DNA of 64,000 nt, taken from contig NZ_JAPEOX010000001.1 of NCBI RefSeq assembly GCF_026340675.1, forward strand, positions 2,728,001-2,792,000. Direction: 5' to 3'. Position numbers and translations under genes: made by a program. Positions 46,043 to 57,172 of this stretch are shown here, in pieces (position 1 is the first letter of the stretch; every line of letters starts with the position of its first letter). The DNA comes from Streptomyces sp. NBC_01264. GTDB lineage: Bacteria; Actinomycetota; Actinomycetes; Streptomycetales; Streptomycetaceae. The notes beneath the pieces are model-generated. The model was not told the origin of the DNA. It made no database searches and saw nothing but the letters and a program-made list of their open reading frames with translations.

Positions 46043-48025
46043 CTACCGCGCGCGGCCCCGGGCCGCCGCGACCCGCTCCAGCGCCTGGTCAAGGACCCGG
46101 CTGCCCTGCGGCGGCAGGTCCGGCTCGAAGGTCCAGGCGTGGTGGACCCAGGGGTCGGCGAGGTGGTTGTCCGGGACGGGCGACAGCCGCATCAGCGAGC
46201 GCCACAGCGGGTCCAGCAGCGGCCCGTAGGCCGAGGCCTCGTCACGGTCCGCGACCATCAGGAGGTGCACGCCGACCGCCGGACCCTCGTCGGCGAGATA
46301 GCGCAGACGGGTGACGGCGCGGTCGTCGAAGCCGTGCGGGAAGTCGTGCACGATCAGCAGCTGGTCGGAGGTGTCCACATCGGACGGCAGGTCCTCCGGA
46401 GCTCCGGCCCGCACGGCCATCTGTACGAGGTCCACCCGGCGGGTCAGCCGCTCCAGGGTCTCGGTGACCCCCGCGGCCCCGGCCGCCGGCGCCCCGGCCA
46501 GCACTCCGGCGCGCACCAGCGGGGCCAGCGAGGCCGCTCCGGCGCCGGCCGCGTCGATGACGTGGACGGCGAACCGGTCGGCGGGGTGGGCGGCCAGCAT
46601 CCGCGCCGCGTGCGCGACGGCCATGTCCATGGCGGCGCGGCGCAGCCGGTCGGTGTCCATCGCCATGGCCGCCTCGGAGCCGGTGCGGCCGTTGTCGATC
46701 CACAGGCCGCGCTCCGGCGGGACCCGGACCAGCATGGGGATGCGCAGGTCGGGCCGCTCGGGCAGGTGGAGGTCGCCCAGGCGCAGGGCGAGGGGGGCTT
46801 CGGCGGGCACAGTGTGCGCCTGCCAGACGGGGTTGTCCCAGCGTGCGTACGCGGCGGGCAGCGCGGGCTCGACCACCTCGGACTCGGCGGTGAGCTGGAC
46901 CAGGTCCCGGTCGAGGACCTCCTGCGCCCGCGCGACCAGTTCCTCGCGGCGGGCCCTGGCGGTGTCCCGGGCGGCGTTTCCGAAGCCGCCGAGCCGGTGG
47001 CGGGGGTCGGACAGCGCCTCGTCGAGCTCGCGGTCCATCCGGGAGTCGGCGAACTCGACGGCCCCGCGGTAGGCGGCGACGGCGCGGGCCAGGTCCTCGA
47101 ACATGCCCCAGACCTGGTTGTAGAGCCGCTCCTCCATGGACCAGCCGCTCGCGTCCCCGGCGACGGGGCGGGGCGCCTCGCCGGGCCGCGGCGGCTCGGC
47201 CGGGCGCGGCGCGGGCTCGGGCGGCTCGGTGCTGGTGCGGCGGCGCGGGTGGGCGTAGCTGATGGTGGGCGGGCCGCCGGGGGTGTCCGGGTCCGCCGGT
47301 ACCGCTGCCGGGGGCATCGGCGGGGGCGTGGGGCCCGCCGGGACCTCCTGCGGGGCCGGAGCCGGAGTCGGTGTGGCTGTGGGTGTCTCGTTCGCGGCCG
47401 GGGCCCGGAGCCCGCGCGGAACGGTCGGGGCAGGAGTCGGGGCAGGCCCGCCGGGCATGACGGCCAGGGTGATGTCCCCGGCCGGCGCCGTGCCCAGGGC
47501 GGCTGCGGCGAGATCCAGGGCGGCCGGCGCGGGCAGCCCCGCGTCGGTCAGGAGCGCGCCGAGGCCGGCGGCGTACCCCTGGCCGACGGCGCGCACCTTC
47601 CAGGCGCCCTGGCGCCGGTACAGCTCCAGGGCCACGACGGCGGTCTCCGACTCCAGTCCGGTCAGCGTGTACCCGGCGAGCTCCGCGCCCTCCGGGTCGG
47701 CCACGGACACGTAGGAGGCGGGGACCGCGCCGAAGTTCCCCGGTCCGCCGGGCGGCAGGACCAGGACGAGGCCGACCCGGTGGACGGCCGGTGCGACCGC
47801 GTCGAGGTCGACCGCTATCCGGTGCTGCCCGGAGGCCGCTCCGGGCACTTCCAGGCCGGGAAGGGCGCGGGCTCCGGGGTGGGCGAGCGCCCCGGGACCG
47901 GCGAGCCGGCCCGAGTCGTCGCCGAGGTGGGCCAGGGCGAGCACGGGTGTGCCCGCCGAGACCCTGATCTCCACCCGGCTCCGGGACAGGGGGTGGTTCT
48001 GCCCCCGGACCAATTCGGCCGTCAT
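46043..48025 (-). CDS. TerD-domain protein with Pro-rich linker and C-terminal ATPase-like region
   Basis: A 660-residue multidomain protein. Residues ~1-180 are a TerD domain (VRGQNHPLSRSRVEIRVSAGTPVLALAHLG, VGLVLVLPPGG, ALELYRRQGAWKVRAVGQGY), the Ca2+-binding fold of tellurite/stress-resistance proteins. Residues ~190-290 are a Pro/Ala/Thr-rich linker. The C-terminal ~360 residues carry LYNQVWGMFEDLARAVAAYRGAVEFADSRMDRELDEAL and RVPPERGLWIDNGRTGSEAAM, LLIVHDFPHGFD, reminiscent of an FtsK/EccC-like ATPase fold, but no Walker A lysine motif is seen. It is 119 bp downstream of the terD gene, likely in one unit. Role unknown; the C-terminal call is tentative. Confidence 0.75.
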   Translation of the reverse strand: MTAELVRGQNHPLSRSRVEIRVSAGTPVLALAHLGDDSGRLAGPGALAHPGARALPGLEVPGAASGQHRIAVDLDAVAPAVHRVGLVLVLPPGGPGNFGAVPASYVSVADPEGAELAGYTLTGLESETAVVALELYRRQGAWKVRAVGQGYAAGLGALLTDAGLPAPAALDLAAAALGTAPAGDITLAVMPGGPAPTPAPTVPRGLRAPAANETPTATPTPAPAPQEVPAGPTPPPMPPAAVPADPDTPGGPPTISYAHPRRRTSTEPPEPAPRPAEPPRPGEAPRPVAGDASGWSMEERLYNQVWGMFEDLARAVAAYRGAVEFADSRMDRELDEALSDPRHRLGGFGNAARDTARARREELVARAQEVLDRDLVQLTAESEVVEPALPAAYARWDNPVWQAHTVPAEAPLALRLGDLHLPERPDLRIPMLVRVPPERGLWIDNGRTGSEAAMAMDTDRLRRAAMDMAVAHAARMLAAHPADRFAVHVIDAAGAGAASLAPLVRAGVLAGAPAAGAAGVTETLERLTRRVDLVQMAVRAGAPEDLPSDVDTSDQLLIVHDFPHGFDDRAVTRLRYLADEGPAVGVHLLMVADRDEASAYGPLLDPLWRSLMRLSPVPDNHLADPWVHHAWTFEPDLPPQGSRVLDQALERVAAARGRAR

Positions 48026-48144
48026 CGTGCAGCCCCTCCCCCGTACCCGGTGTACTGCCGGGCCCTCGATCGTGCCCGGTCCTGCTGTTGCCGTACTGCT
48101 CTGCCGTGCTGTGCTGCCGTGTTCGGCGGTGCTGCCAGTCCTGC

Positions 48145-48723
48145 TTACAGGTGCGGCAGGATCGCCGGCATCAGGTCCTGGAAGGTACGGCCGTTGGCCG
48201 GGTTCCCGAGGGCCGTCATCTGCCAGCCGGCGCCGACGCGCGACACCTTCGCCATGATCTGAGCGGTGTACTGGCCGCCACCGTCCAGCGTGTAGCGGGC
48301 CAGCTCCTGGCCGTTGGTCTCGTCGACGATGCGGCAGAAGGCGTTCTCCACCTCCTGGAACGTCTGGCCGGTGAAGGAGTTCACCGTGAAGACGATCTGG
48401 TCGATGTGCACCGGCACGCGCTGCAGGTCGACGAGGATCGACTCGTCGTCCCCGCCCTGGCCGACGCCGCCGACGAGGTTGTCACCGGTGTGCTTGACCG
48501 AGCCGTCGTCGCTCTGCAGGTGCCGGAAGAAGACGACGTCCACGGGCTGCTTGTCGGCGAAGAGCACCGCCGACGCGTCGAGGTCGATCTCCCGGGTCCG
48601 CGAGCCGAACAGCCCCCGGCGCTTGGCCGCCTGCCAGCCGAGGCCCATCCGGACCGCGGTCAGCGTGCCTCCGTCCGCCTTCTGCAGACTGATGGCCTGA
48701 CCCTTGGTCATGTTGACCGTCAC
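48145..48723 (-). CDS. TerD-family stress protein
   Basis: A 192-residue stand-alone TerD-domain protein. Family elements are MTKGQAISLQKADGGTLTAVRMGLGWQAAKR, REIDLDASAVLFADKQPVDVVFF, the Ca2+-loop-like KHTGDNLVGGVGQGGDDESILVDLQRVP and VFTVNSFTGQTFQEVENAFCRIVDETNGQELARYTL. TerD-like proteins bind Ca2+ and accompany TerC in tellurite and envelope-stress clusters, and in Streptomyces they affect development. The GTG at 48723 has AGGGG 7 nt upstream; MTKGQ at 48711 is an internal alternative. It neighbours the TerD-fusion gene and terC on the same strand. Confidence 0.92.
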   Translation of the reverse strand: MTVNMTKGQAISLQKADGGTLTAVRMGLGWQAAKRRGLFGSRTREIDLDASAVLFADKQPVDVVFFRHLQSDDGSVKHTGDNLVGGVGQGGDDESILVDLQRVPVHIDQIVFTVNSFTGQTFQEVENAFCRIVDETNGQELARYTLDGGGQYTAQIMAKVSRVGAGWQMTALGNPANGRTFQDLMPAILPHL

Positions 48724-48809
48724 GCGCTGTCCCCTCTCCATAGCCCTCCCCCGATGGGGGTGCGCAGCATGTACCTGCGGCTGTGCCAACCCTACTGACC
48801 ACCTCCGGG

Positions 48810-50969
<2,160 letters not shown>

Positions 50970-51223
50970 GGGTCAACCGTACGACCACCCACTGACACTC
51001 GGGGCACGCCCGCCCCGGACGGAGCCCTGCGCGCCCGGCCCGGGCCTGGTCCGTTTGTCGTAGTTCGGTGGCGGCCCGGTGATCGACAACCCCATGATCG
51101 CCGTACGCGGCTCTCCCTGAAAGTGCGTCGGAAACGCACCGCCGCCAGTGCCTCGCCGCAACGAATGCCGCTCCGCGCCCGTTTGACGGCAGGAGCAGGG
51201 CCCATGACCCGAGGAGAACGCGC

Positions 51224-52108
51224 ATGTACGTCCGATCCGCCGCCGCGGCCACCGCCGCCATCCTGGGCCTCACCCTGAGCGTGTGCAGTGCGGGCTCCAC
51301 GTCGGCCGCACCCGGTCCGGACTGGCTGTCCAACCCGATCGTGTACGCCCACCGGGGGGCTTCCGCGTACGCCCCGGAGAACACCCTGGAGGCGATCGAC
51401 CTCGCCATGGAGATGGGCTTCGACTGGGTGGAGAACGACGTCCAGCGCACCAAGGACGGCGAGCTCGTGGTGGTCCACGACGACACGCTGGCCCGGACGA
51501 CCGATGTCGAACAGGTGTTCCCTGACCGTAAGCCCTGGCGGGTGAAGGACTTCACCGCGGCGGAGATCGCCCGGCTGGACGCGGGCAGCTGGTTCGGGCA
51601 GGAGTTCGCGGGCGCCCGCGTACCGACCCTGCGGCAGTACATGAACCGGGTCCAGCGCAACCAGCAGCGACTGCTCCTGGAGATCAAGAAGCCCGAGCTC
51701 TACCCCGGCATCGAACGGCAGACCCTGGACGTGCTGGGCGAGACCGGCTGGCTCGAGGAGAACCACGTGGCCCGCCGGCTGGTGGTCCAGAGCTTCAGCG
51801 CCGCCTCGGTCCGCACCGTGCACGAGCTGCGCCCCGACCTGTACACGGCCTTCCTCGGCACCCCGACCCTCGCCGACCTGCCGCGGTACGCCGAGTTCAC
51901 CGACCGGATCAACCCCTGGTACACCACCATCGACAGCGACTGGGTCGCCGCGGTGCACAAGCTGCCCGGCGCCCACGGCAAGGCGCTCGAAGTGGACACC
52001 TGGATCGTGGACGACGCCGCGACCGCCCTGAAGGTCCAGGACATGGGCGTCGACGGGATCATCACCGACAAGCCCGACGTCGTACGGGAAGCGGTCGGCG
52101 GCTACTGA
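51224..52108 (+). CDS. Secreted glycerophosphodiester phosphodiesterase
   Basis: A 294-residue exported TIM-barrel phosphodiesterase that cleaves glycerophosphodiesters, releasing glycerol-3-phosphate and alcohol, usually for phosphate or lipid-headgroup scavenging. The signal peptide is AAAATAAILGLTLSVCSAGSTSAA. The catalytic HRGASAYAPENT motif gives H43, R44 and E52; VENDVQRTKDGELVVVHDD carries the metal-binding acids and second His. EIKKPELYPGIE and the C-terminal GVDGIITDKPD match the family. GAGGAG lies ~7 nt before the ATG. It is divergent from uvrB across 254 bp with no gene. A Pho-box was not recognised. Confidence 0.93.
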   Translation: MYVRSAAAATAAILGLTLSVCSAGSTSAAPGPDWLSNPIVYAHRGASAYAPENTLEAIDLAMEMGFDWVENDVQRTKDGELVVVHDDTLARTTDVEQVFPDRKPWRVKDFTAAEIARLDAGSWFGQEFAGARVPTLRQYMNRVQRNQQRLLLEIKKPELYPGIERQTLDVLGETGWLEENHVARRLVVQSFSAASVRTVHELRPDLYTAFLGTPTLADLPRYAEFTDRINPWYTTIDSDWVAAVHKLPGAHGKALEVDTWIVDDAATALKVQDMGVDGIITDKPDVVREAVGGY

Positions 52109-52175
52109 CGGGCTCGGGGCCGTCAGCGCTGTCGGCGCTGTCCCCACTGTCGGTGGTGAGCCGTACCGTGAAGGG

Positions 52176-52745
52176 GTGGACACTCCTGAGCCCCGCGGGC
52201 CGCACCTCGAATGGACCGTCGTCGACAGCGGCGACACCGGCATCGGGCCGCTGCTGCTCGCCGCCACCCCCGAGGGCCTGGTCAAGGTCGAGTTCCATGC
52301 CGGACCCGACCGGGCCGCGAGGATGATCGGCACGCTGGTCTCCCGGCTCGGCGCCGACGCCTGGCGGCCGGCGCCGGGCGAGGAGGTCCTGCTGGCCGAG
52401 CCGATACGCCAGCTGAAGGCCTACTTCGCCGGTACGCTGCGCCGCTTCGACCTGCCGCTGGACTGGCGGCTCAGCTCCGGCTTCAACCGGCAGGTCCTGC
52501 TGGAGCTGGACCGCACGGTGCCCTACGGGGCGGTCGTGGGGTACGGCGAGCTGGCCGCCCGGGCCGGGGCCCCGGGCGCGGCCCAGGCCGTCGGCAACGC
52601 CATGGGCTCGAACCCGCTGCCCCTGGTGGTGGCCTGCCACCGGGTCGTGGAGAACGACGGGGGCATCGGCGGCTTCAGCGGCGGCGTGGAGACCAAGCGC
52701 CGCCTCCTCGCCCTGGAGGGCGTCCTCCCCGAGCCGCTGTTCTGA
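52176..52745 (+). CDS. ogt: Methylated-DNA-[protein]-cysteine S-methyltransferase
   Basis: A 189-residue suicide DNA-repair protein that removes methyl groups from O6-methylguanine. The acceptor is Cys154 in LVVACHRVV (usually PCHR, here ACHR). The DNA-binding winged helix is VLLELDRTVPYGAVVGYGELAARAGAPGAAQAVGNAMGSNPLPL, and the GGFSGGVETKRRLLALEG end follows. The start is GTG at 52176 after a GGGG run, 67 bp downstream of the phosphodiesterase gene. It is separate from any Ada regulator, so it should be constitutive (inference). Confidence 0.93.
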   Translation: MDTPEPRGPHLEWTVVDSGDTGIGPLLLAATPEGLVKVEFHAGPDRAARMIGTLVSRLGADAWRPAPGEEVLLAEPIRQLKAYFAGTLRRFDLPLDWRLSSGFNRQVLLELDRTVPYGAVVGYGELAARAGAPGAAQAVGNAMGSNPLPLVVACHRVVENDGGIGGFSGGVETKRRLLALEGVLPEPLF

Positions 52746-52887
52746 GGCGCCCGGCCGTGCTCCCGGTGCTCCCCGTGCCCCCGGAATCCCTGTTCCGCCG
52801 GCCCGCGCAGGAGTGCGAAACTGCGGCGGTGACCACACCTTGCGCCGCCCCCGCAGCCCTGCCGCACCCGTGTCGGAGGTGTACCGC

Positions 52888-54183
52888 GTGAGCACCGCGC
52901 CCGGCACCGACCGGCCCGCCACCCCCCTCACCGCCGCCGACCTGCCACGGCTGCGGCGCCGCACCTCCGTGGTACTGATCGCCGGCCAGGTGCTGGGCGG
53001 GATCGGCGTGCCCATCAGCATCGCCCTGGCCCCGGTCCTGGCCACCGAGGTCAGCGGCACGGAGTCGCTCTCCGGCTTCGCCTCGACCGCCTCCGTGATC
53101 GGCACCGCGGCCGTCTCCCTGCCGCTCGCCGCGCTGATGACCGCGCGCGGCCGCCGGCCCGGCCTGGTCCTCGCCTACGTGATCGGCGCCGCCGGGGCCG
53201 CCCTGGTGGTCCTCGCCGCCTCGATCAAGAGCTTCCCGCTGCTGATGCTCGGCATGGCCGCCTTCGGAGCCGCCTCCTCGGCCAACCTCCAGGCCCGCTT
53301 CGCCGCCGCCGACCTCGCCGAGCCCGACCACCGGGCACGGGCGATCTCCGTCGTCGTATGGGCCTCCACCATCGGCGCCGTGCTGGGCCCCAACCTCTCC
53401 GCCCCGGCCAGCCGCAGCTTCGCCGGCACCTCCATACCCCCGATGGCGGGGCCCTTCATATGGGCCGGCGCCATCTTCCTGCTCACCGCCACGCTGCTCG
53501 GCGTACTCCTGCGCCCGGACCCGCTGCTGACGGCGCGCGCGCTCGCCCCGGCCGAGGACCAGACCCGCGCCGGGCGTTCGCTGCGCGCCGGGTTCGCGGC
53601 CGTCAAGGCCTCTCCCCGGGCCCGTCTCGCGCTGCTCACCATCGCGGTGTCGCACACCGCCATGGTCTCGATCATGGTCATGACCCCGGTCGACCTCGGG
53701 CACCACGGAGCCGGGCTCCAGCTCATCGGGCTGGTCATCAGCGTGCACATCGCCGGCATGTTCGGCTTCTCGCCGGTCATGGGCTGGCTCGCGGACCGGA
53801 TCGGCCGGCTGTCCGTGATCGGGCTCGCCGCCGGGCTGCTGTCCGTCGCCGCGCTGCTCGCCGGCACGGCCGACGGGAACCACACCCAGAGCGGCATCGG
53901 CCTCTTCCTGCTCGGGCTGGGCTGGTCCGCCGGCATGGTGTCCGGCTCGGCGCTGCTGACCGACTCGGTGCCGCAGCCCGCGCGGGCCGCCGTACAGGGG
54001 CTGGGCGACCTCACCATGAACACGGCCGCCGGGGTGGGCGGCGCCGCCGCCGGGCTCGTCATGTCCCAGGCGGGCTACGGCTGGCTCAACGCGGCCGCCG
54101 CCGCCCTGCTGCTGCCGATGGCGGCGCTCGCGCTGTTCACCTCGCGGCGCCGTCCGGTGAAGGCCTCGGACGCCGGTCAGTAG
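52888..54183 (+). CDS. MFS transporter (drug/metabolite exporter type)
   Basis: A 431-residue membrane protein with twelve predicted hydrophobic segments in two halves. The loop motif AALMTARGRRPGLVLAYVIG and the second-half MGWLADRIGRLSVIGLAAGLLS correspond to the conserved MFS loop 2-3 and 8-9 signatures. The N-terminal cytoplasmic stretch is Thr/Pro/Arg-rich. The GTG at 52888 has GGAGG 8 nt upstream, favouring it over the frame start at 52813. The 3' end overlaps the convergent cupin gene by 7 bp. Substrate unknown. Confidence 0.88.
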   Translation: MSTAPGTDRPATPLTAADLPRLRRRTSVVLIAGQVLGGIGVPISIALAPVLATEVSGTESLSGFASTASVIGTAAVSLPLAALMTARGRRPGLVLAYVIGAAGAALVVLAASIKSFPLLMLGMAAFGAASSANLQARFAAADLAEPDHRARAISVVVWASTIGAVLGPNLSAPASRSFAGTSIPPMAGPFIWAGAIFLLTATLLGVLLRPDPLLTARALAPAEDQTRAGRSLRAGFAAVKASPRARLALLTIAVSHTAMVSIMVMTPVDLGHHGAGLQLIGLVISVHIAGMFGFSPVMGWLADRIGRLSVIGLAAGLLSVAALLAGTADGNHTQSGIGLFLLGLGWSAGMVSGSALLTDSVPQPARAAVQGLGDLTMNTAAGVGGAAAGLVMSQAGYGWLNAAAAALLLPMAALALFTSRRRPVKASDAGQ

Positions 54184-54554
54184 CTGATGTGGTAGGCCTT
54201 GCGGAGCGTCTCGTGGACCGTCCAGGTGGTCCGGTCCCCTTCCCGCAGGACGCACGCGGAGCCGGGGCCGACCTCCAGGGTCTCGCCGCCCTCCACCTCG
54301 ATGGTGGCCCGGCCGCTGACCACCACGAACAGCTCGTTCGCCTCCGTGTCGGTGACCACGCCCGGGGTGATCTGCCAGATCCCGCGCACCTGCGAGCCGT
54401 CCGGCGCCTCCCACAGCACCTTGCCCGTCACGACCGGGTTCCCGGAGACGATCTGCGCGGGGTCGAGCTCGTCCGCCTCCAGTTCGGAGTCGGGGACGTC
54501 CGGGAGCGAGACGGCGAAGGAGGCGGGGGCGTCGGGGTGATCATTCGTGCTCAT
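54177..54554 (-). CDS. Cupin-domain protein
   Basis: A 125-residue small beta-barrel cupin of the DUF861-like (ureidoglycine aminohydrolase-type) group. The segments VLWEAPDGSQVRGIWQITPGV, ELFVVVSGRATIEVEGGETLEVGPGSACVLREGDRTTWTVHETLRKAYHI form the two conserved motifs. The metal-ligand histidines are sparse, so catalysis is uncertain. The ATG at 54554 lies 8 nt after a TAGGCT box (54563-54568 on the minus strand) with no Shine-Dalgarno, suggesting a leaderless transcript. It overlaps the convergent MFS gene by 7 bp. Confidence 0.82.
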   Translation of the reverse strand: MSTNDHPDAPASFAVSLPDVPDSELEADELDPAQIVSGNPVVTGKVLWEAPDGSQVRGIWQITPGVVTDTEANELFVVVSGRATIEVEGGETLEVGPGSACVLREGDRTTWTVHETLRKAYHISY

Positions 54555-54959
54555 GGTCCGTGAGCCTAGTAGGGGCCCCCGCGTACCGGGCTGACCAGAC
54601 CGTCCAGCACGGGACGGCTCCACCCGTCACCCTGTCGACCTCGCACCCCTGCGCCTCAAGCGCCGGCGGGGCTGGGGCTTTCCTGTGCGCGGGTTGGCTG
54701 CGGGTGGGGGGCCGGTGTCGGGGGCGGGGTGGGGTGTCGGCCTGGACTGCATGATTTAGGCGCCCTGCCCCCTACTTTCGACAGTTGTGGCTTCTTCGTG
54801 CGCCACAAATCACGCTTTACGTCCCGGCCAACACCCCACCCCGCCCCCGTCCCCGGCCCTGGCCCCGCAGCCCCCGACCCCGGCCGGGGGAGACAGTTCA
54901 GTCCGGGGGACATTCAGCCCCAGCCGGATCGCAGTCCCGGCCGGGGTGTGTTCTTTCAG

Positions 54960-55052
54960 CCGTCCGGCGTTTGAGGACCGGGGTCTGGGGCGGAGCCCCA
55001 GGTCTTTTCAGCCCTTCCGGCGTTTGAGGACCGGGTCAGGGCGGAGCCCTGG
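54960..55052. repeat. Tandem pair of GCCGGCGTTTGAGG-family palindromic modules
   Basis: CCGGCGTTTGAGGACCGGG occurs twice (near 54963 and 55017), each followed by a GGGGCTCCGCCCC-like dyad in the form GGGCGGAGCCC. It is the same family as 14083-14203 and 35383-35420. Confidence 0.8.
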
Positions 55053-55072
55053 GAACGGTGGAAGGGCGGGTA

Positions 55073-55156
55073 GGGGAACTCTCCGCCCCGCGCAGCGGCA
55101 AAGGGTCGCAGCGGGGAACTCCGCCCCGCGCAGCGGCAAAGCGGCAAGGGTCGCAG
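55073..55156 (+). repeat. Direct repeat of about 35 bp upstream of psuG
   Basis: GGGGAACTC followed by CCGCCCCGCGCAGCGGCAAAG and GGTCGCAG appears twice (from 55073 and from 55113), the second copy with an 8-bp insertion. No coding potential is apparent. Confidence 0.7.
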
Positions 55157-55292
55157 CCGGGGCTGCGGGTGTGGGGTGGCCCGCGCAGCGGGCAGGGCGG
55201 CGCCGCTCATGGGGCTCACGCCCGGGGACGGGTTCGCGCCGGTGCGGCGTCCGCGCGTTTGGGGGCCCGGATCCCGTGCCAGGGATGGGGAC

Positions 55293-56243
55293 ATGTCACA
55301 GCACACAGCATCCGAGCACACCGCGTCCGCACCCCTCCCGGTCCTGTCGGAGGAGGTCCGCGAGGCACTCGACCGCCGGCAGCCCGTCGTGGCGCTGGAG
55401 TCCACGATCCTCGCCCACGGCCTGCCCCGCCCCCGCAATCTGGCGGTGGGTCTGGAGTTGGAGGAGTTGGTCCGGGCGGAGGGAGCCGTTCCGGCGACCG
55501 TCGCGGTCGTCGACGGAGTGGCGTACGCCGGGCTGGACAAGGCCCGGCTGGAGCGGATCGCGGGCGGCGAGGGCGTGCGCAAGCTCGGCCACCGGGATCT
55601 GGCCCCCGCCCTCGCCACGGGGGCGACGGGCGCGACGACGGTCTCGGCCACGGCCTTCCTCGCCGCGCGGGCGGGGCTGCGGGTCTTCGCCACCGGCGGG
55701 CTGGGCGGCGTACACCGGGACTGGCCCCGGTCGCAGGACGAGTCGGCCGACCTGGCCCTGCTGGCGCGGACCCGGATCACCGTGGTGTGCGCGGGCGTGA
55801 AGTCGATCCTGGACGTGCCCGCGACGCTCCAGCGGCTGGAGACGCTGGGGGTGACCGTCCTCGGGTACGGGACGGATCGTTTCCCCGGGTTCTACCTGGC
55901 CGATTCCGGCGAACCGGTGGACTGGACGGTCCAGCGGCCGGAGGAGGTCGCGGCCGTGATGGCCGCCCAGGACCTGCTCGGCGGCGCGGACTCGGCGCTT
56001 CTCGTGGCCAATCCGGTGGACCGGGAGCGGCAGCTCGATCCGGAGCTGCACGACCGGGTGCTGGCCGAGGCGCTGGCGGAGTGCCGGGAGCGGGGCATCA
56101 CGGGACAGGCGGTGACACCGTTCCTGCTGGGGTTCCTGGTGCGCGCGACGGGCGGCGCCTCCCTGGAGGCCAATCTCGCGGCGGTACGCGGCAACGTCCG
56201 CCTCGGGTCCCGGATCGCGCGGGCCTGGGCGGCCCGGCCGTGA
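55293..56243 (+). CDS. psuG: Pseudouridine-5'-phosphate glycosidase
   Basis: A 316-residue PsuG-family enzyme cleaving pseudouridine-5'-phosphate to uracil and ribose-5-phosphate. Family hallmarks include VVALESTILAHGLPRPRNL, GATTVSATAFLAARAGLRVFATGGLGGVHRD, ADLALLARTRITVVCAGVKSILDVPATLQRLETLGV, GFYLADSGEPVDW and the C-terminal TPFLLGFLVRATGGASLEANLA. The catalytic Lys candidate lies in CAGVKSILD. The ATG at 55293 follows a GGGG stretch. Its stop overlaps the psuK start (GTGA), giving a two-gene pseudouridine salvage operon. Confidence 0.95.
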   Translation: MSQHTASEHTASAPLPVLSEEVREALDRRQPVVALESTILAHGLPRPRNLAVGLELEELVRAEGAVPATVAVVDGVAYAGLDKARLERIAGGEGVRKLGHRDLAPALATGATGATTVSATAFLAARAGLRVFATGGLGGVHRDWPRSQDESADLALLARTRITVVCAGVKSILDVPATLQRLETLGVTVLGYGTDRFPGFYLADSGEPVDWTVQRPEEVAAVMAAQDLLGGADSALLVANPVDRERQLDPELHDRVLAEALAECRERGITGQAVTPFLLGFLVRATGGASLEANLAAVRGNVRLGSRIARAWAARP

Positions 56244-57163
56244 CCGCCGGGCCGGGAGCCCTGCTGGTCGTCGGGGACGTGGTCACGGACGTCGTGGCGG
56301 TGCATGCCGAGCCGCTGGCTCCGGGTACGGACACCGCGGCCCGGATCCGGACCCTGCCGGGCGGCGCCGGGGCCAACGCGGCCTGCTGGGCCGCCCACGC
56401 GGGCGCCGCCGAGGTGCGCCTCCTCGCGCGGGTCGGCGCCGAGTCGGCCGGGTGGCACGAGCGGGCGCTGCTCGACGCGGGGGTGCGGCCGAGGCTGGTG
56501 GTCGATCCCGCCGAGCCGACCGGGACGGTGGTCGCGCTGGTCGGCGGGGACGCGGAGCGGACCTTCCTGACCGACAGCGGGGCCTCGCTGCGGCTCTCCC
56601 CCGCCGACTGGGAGCCCGCGCTTCTGGACGGGGTCGCCCATCTCCACCTGTCGGGCTACCTGTTCTTCGCCGACACGAGCCGCGAACTGGCCCTGGTCGC
56701 GCTACGGGACGCCCGGGCCCGGAACGTACCGGTGAGTGTGGATCCCGCGTCGGCCGGGTTCCTGGCCTCGTCGGGCCCGGAGCGCTTCCTGGCCGCCGCG
56801 GCGGGGGCCGGCGTACTGCTGCCGAACGAGGACGAGGCGCTGCTCCTGGCGGGATCGCACAGCGGGCGGACCGGGGCGGACGGGGCCGGGGCGCTCGCGC
56901 GGGCCGCGGCGGAGCTGAGCCGGCGGGTGCCGTTGGTGGTGGTCACCCGGGGCGGGGCCGGAGCGCTCGTCGCCGAGGACGGCCGGGTGACGGCCGAGGT
57001 CGCGGCGGAGAGCGCCGAGGCGGTGGATTCCACGGGCGCCGGGGACGCCTTCACCGGCGCCTTCCTCGCCGCCCGGCTGGCGGGAGCGGGCTCGGCGTGG
57101 GCTGCGGGGGCCGGCTGCCGGGCGGCCGCCCTGGCGGTGACCCGGCTGGGCGGGCGGCCGTAG
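56240..57163 (+). CDS. psuK: PfkB-family kinase, probable pseudouridine kinase
   Basis: A 307-residue ribokinase-fold kinase. The N-terminal LLVVGDVVTDVVAVH, substrate motif LPGGAGANAACWAAHAGA, HLHLSGYLFF and the catalytic motif VDSTGAGDAFTGAFLAAR are intact. Its GTG overlaps the psuG stop by 4 nt. PsuK phosphorylates pseudouridine to the monophosphate that PsuG then splits, so position makes this the likely substrate; a general sugar kinase is the alternative. Confidence 0.88.
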   Translation: MTAGPGALLVVGDVVTDVVAVHAEPLAPGTDTAARIRTLPGGAGANAACWAAHAGAAEVRLLARVGAESAGWHERALLDAGVRPRLVVDPAEPTGTVVALVGGDAERTFLTDSGASLRLSPADWEPALLDGVAHLHLSGYLFFADTSRELALVALRDARARNVPVSVDPASAGFLASSGPERFLAAAAGAGVLLPNEDEALLLAGSHSGRTGADGAGALARAAAELSRRVPLVVVTRGGAGALVAEDGRVTAEVAAESAEAVDSTGAGDAFTGAFLAARLAGAGSAWAAGAGCRAAALAVTRLGGRP

Positions 57164-57172
57164 GGAGAGGGG

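Larger units (their letters stand above)
54555..55292. other. Repeat-rich 738-bp intergenic region
   Basis: No convincing gene. It holds a degenerate repeat module at ~54651-54675, a dyad TTGTGGC...GCCACAA (54785-54791 with 54802-54808), and two tandem copies of the GCCGGCGTTTGAGG / GGGCGGAGCCC module (~54960-55000 and ~55015-55052). A ~35-bp direct repeat with the core CTCCGCCCCGCGCAGCGGC follows (~55073-55156). Short open frames across it have no start signals or recognisable products. Confidence 0.75.

Noticed and set aside
50970..51223. LexA/SOS box upstream of uvrB
   Set aside because: No GAAC-N4-GTTC-type dyad was found here or in front of uvrA or uvrC.
54729..55170. Small open frames in the repeat-rich spacer
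   Set aside because: No Shine-Dalgarno, no recognisable product, and they run through palindromic repeats.
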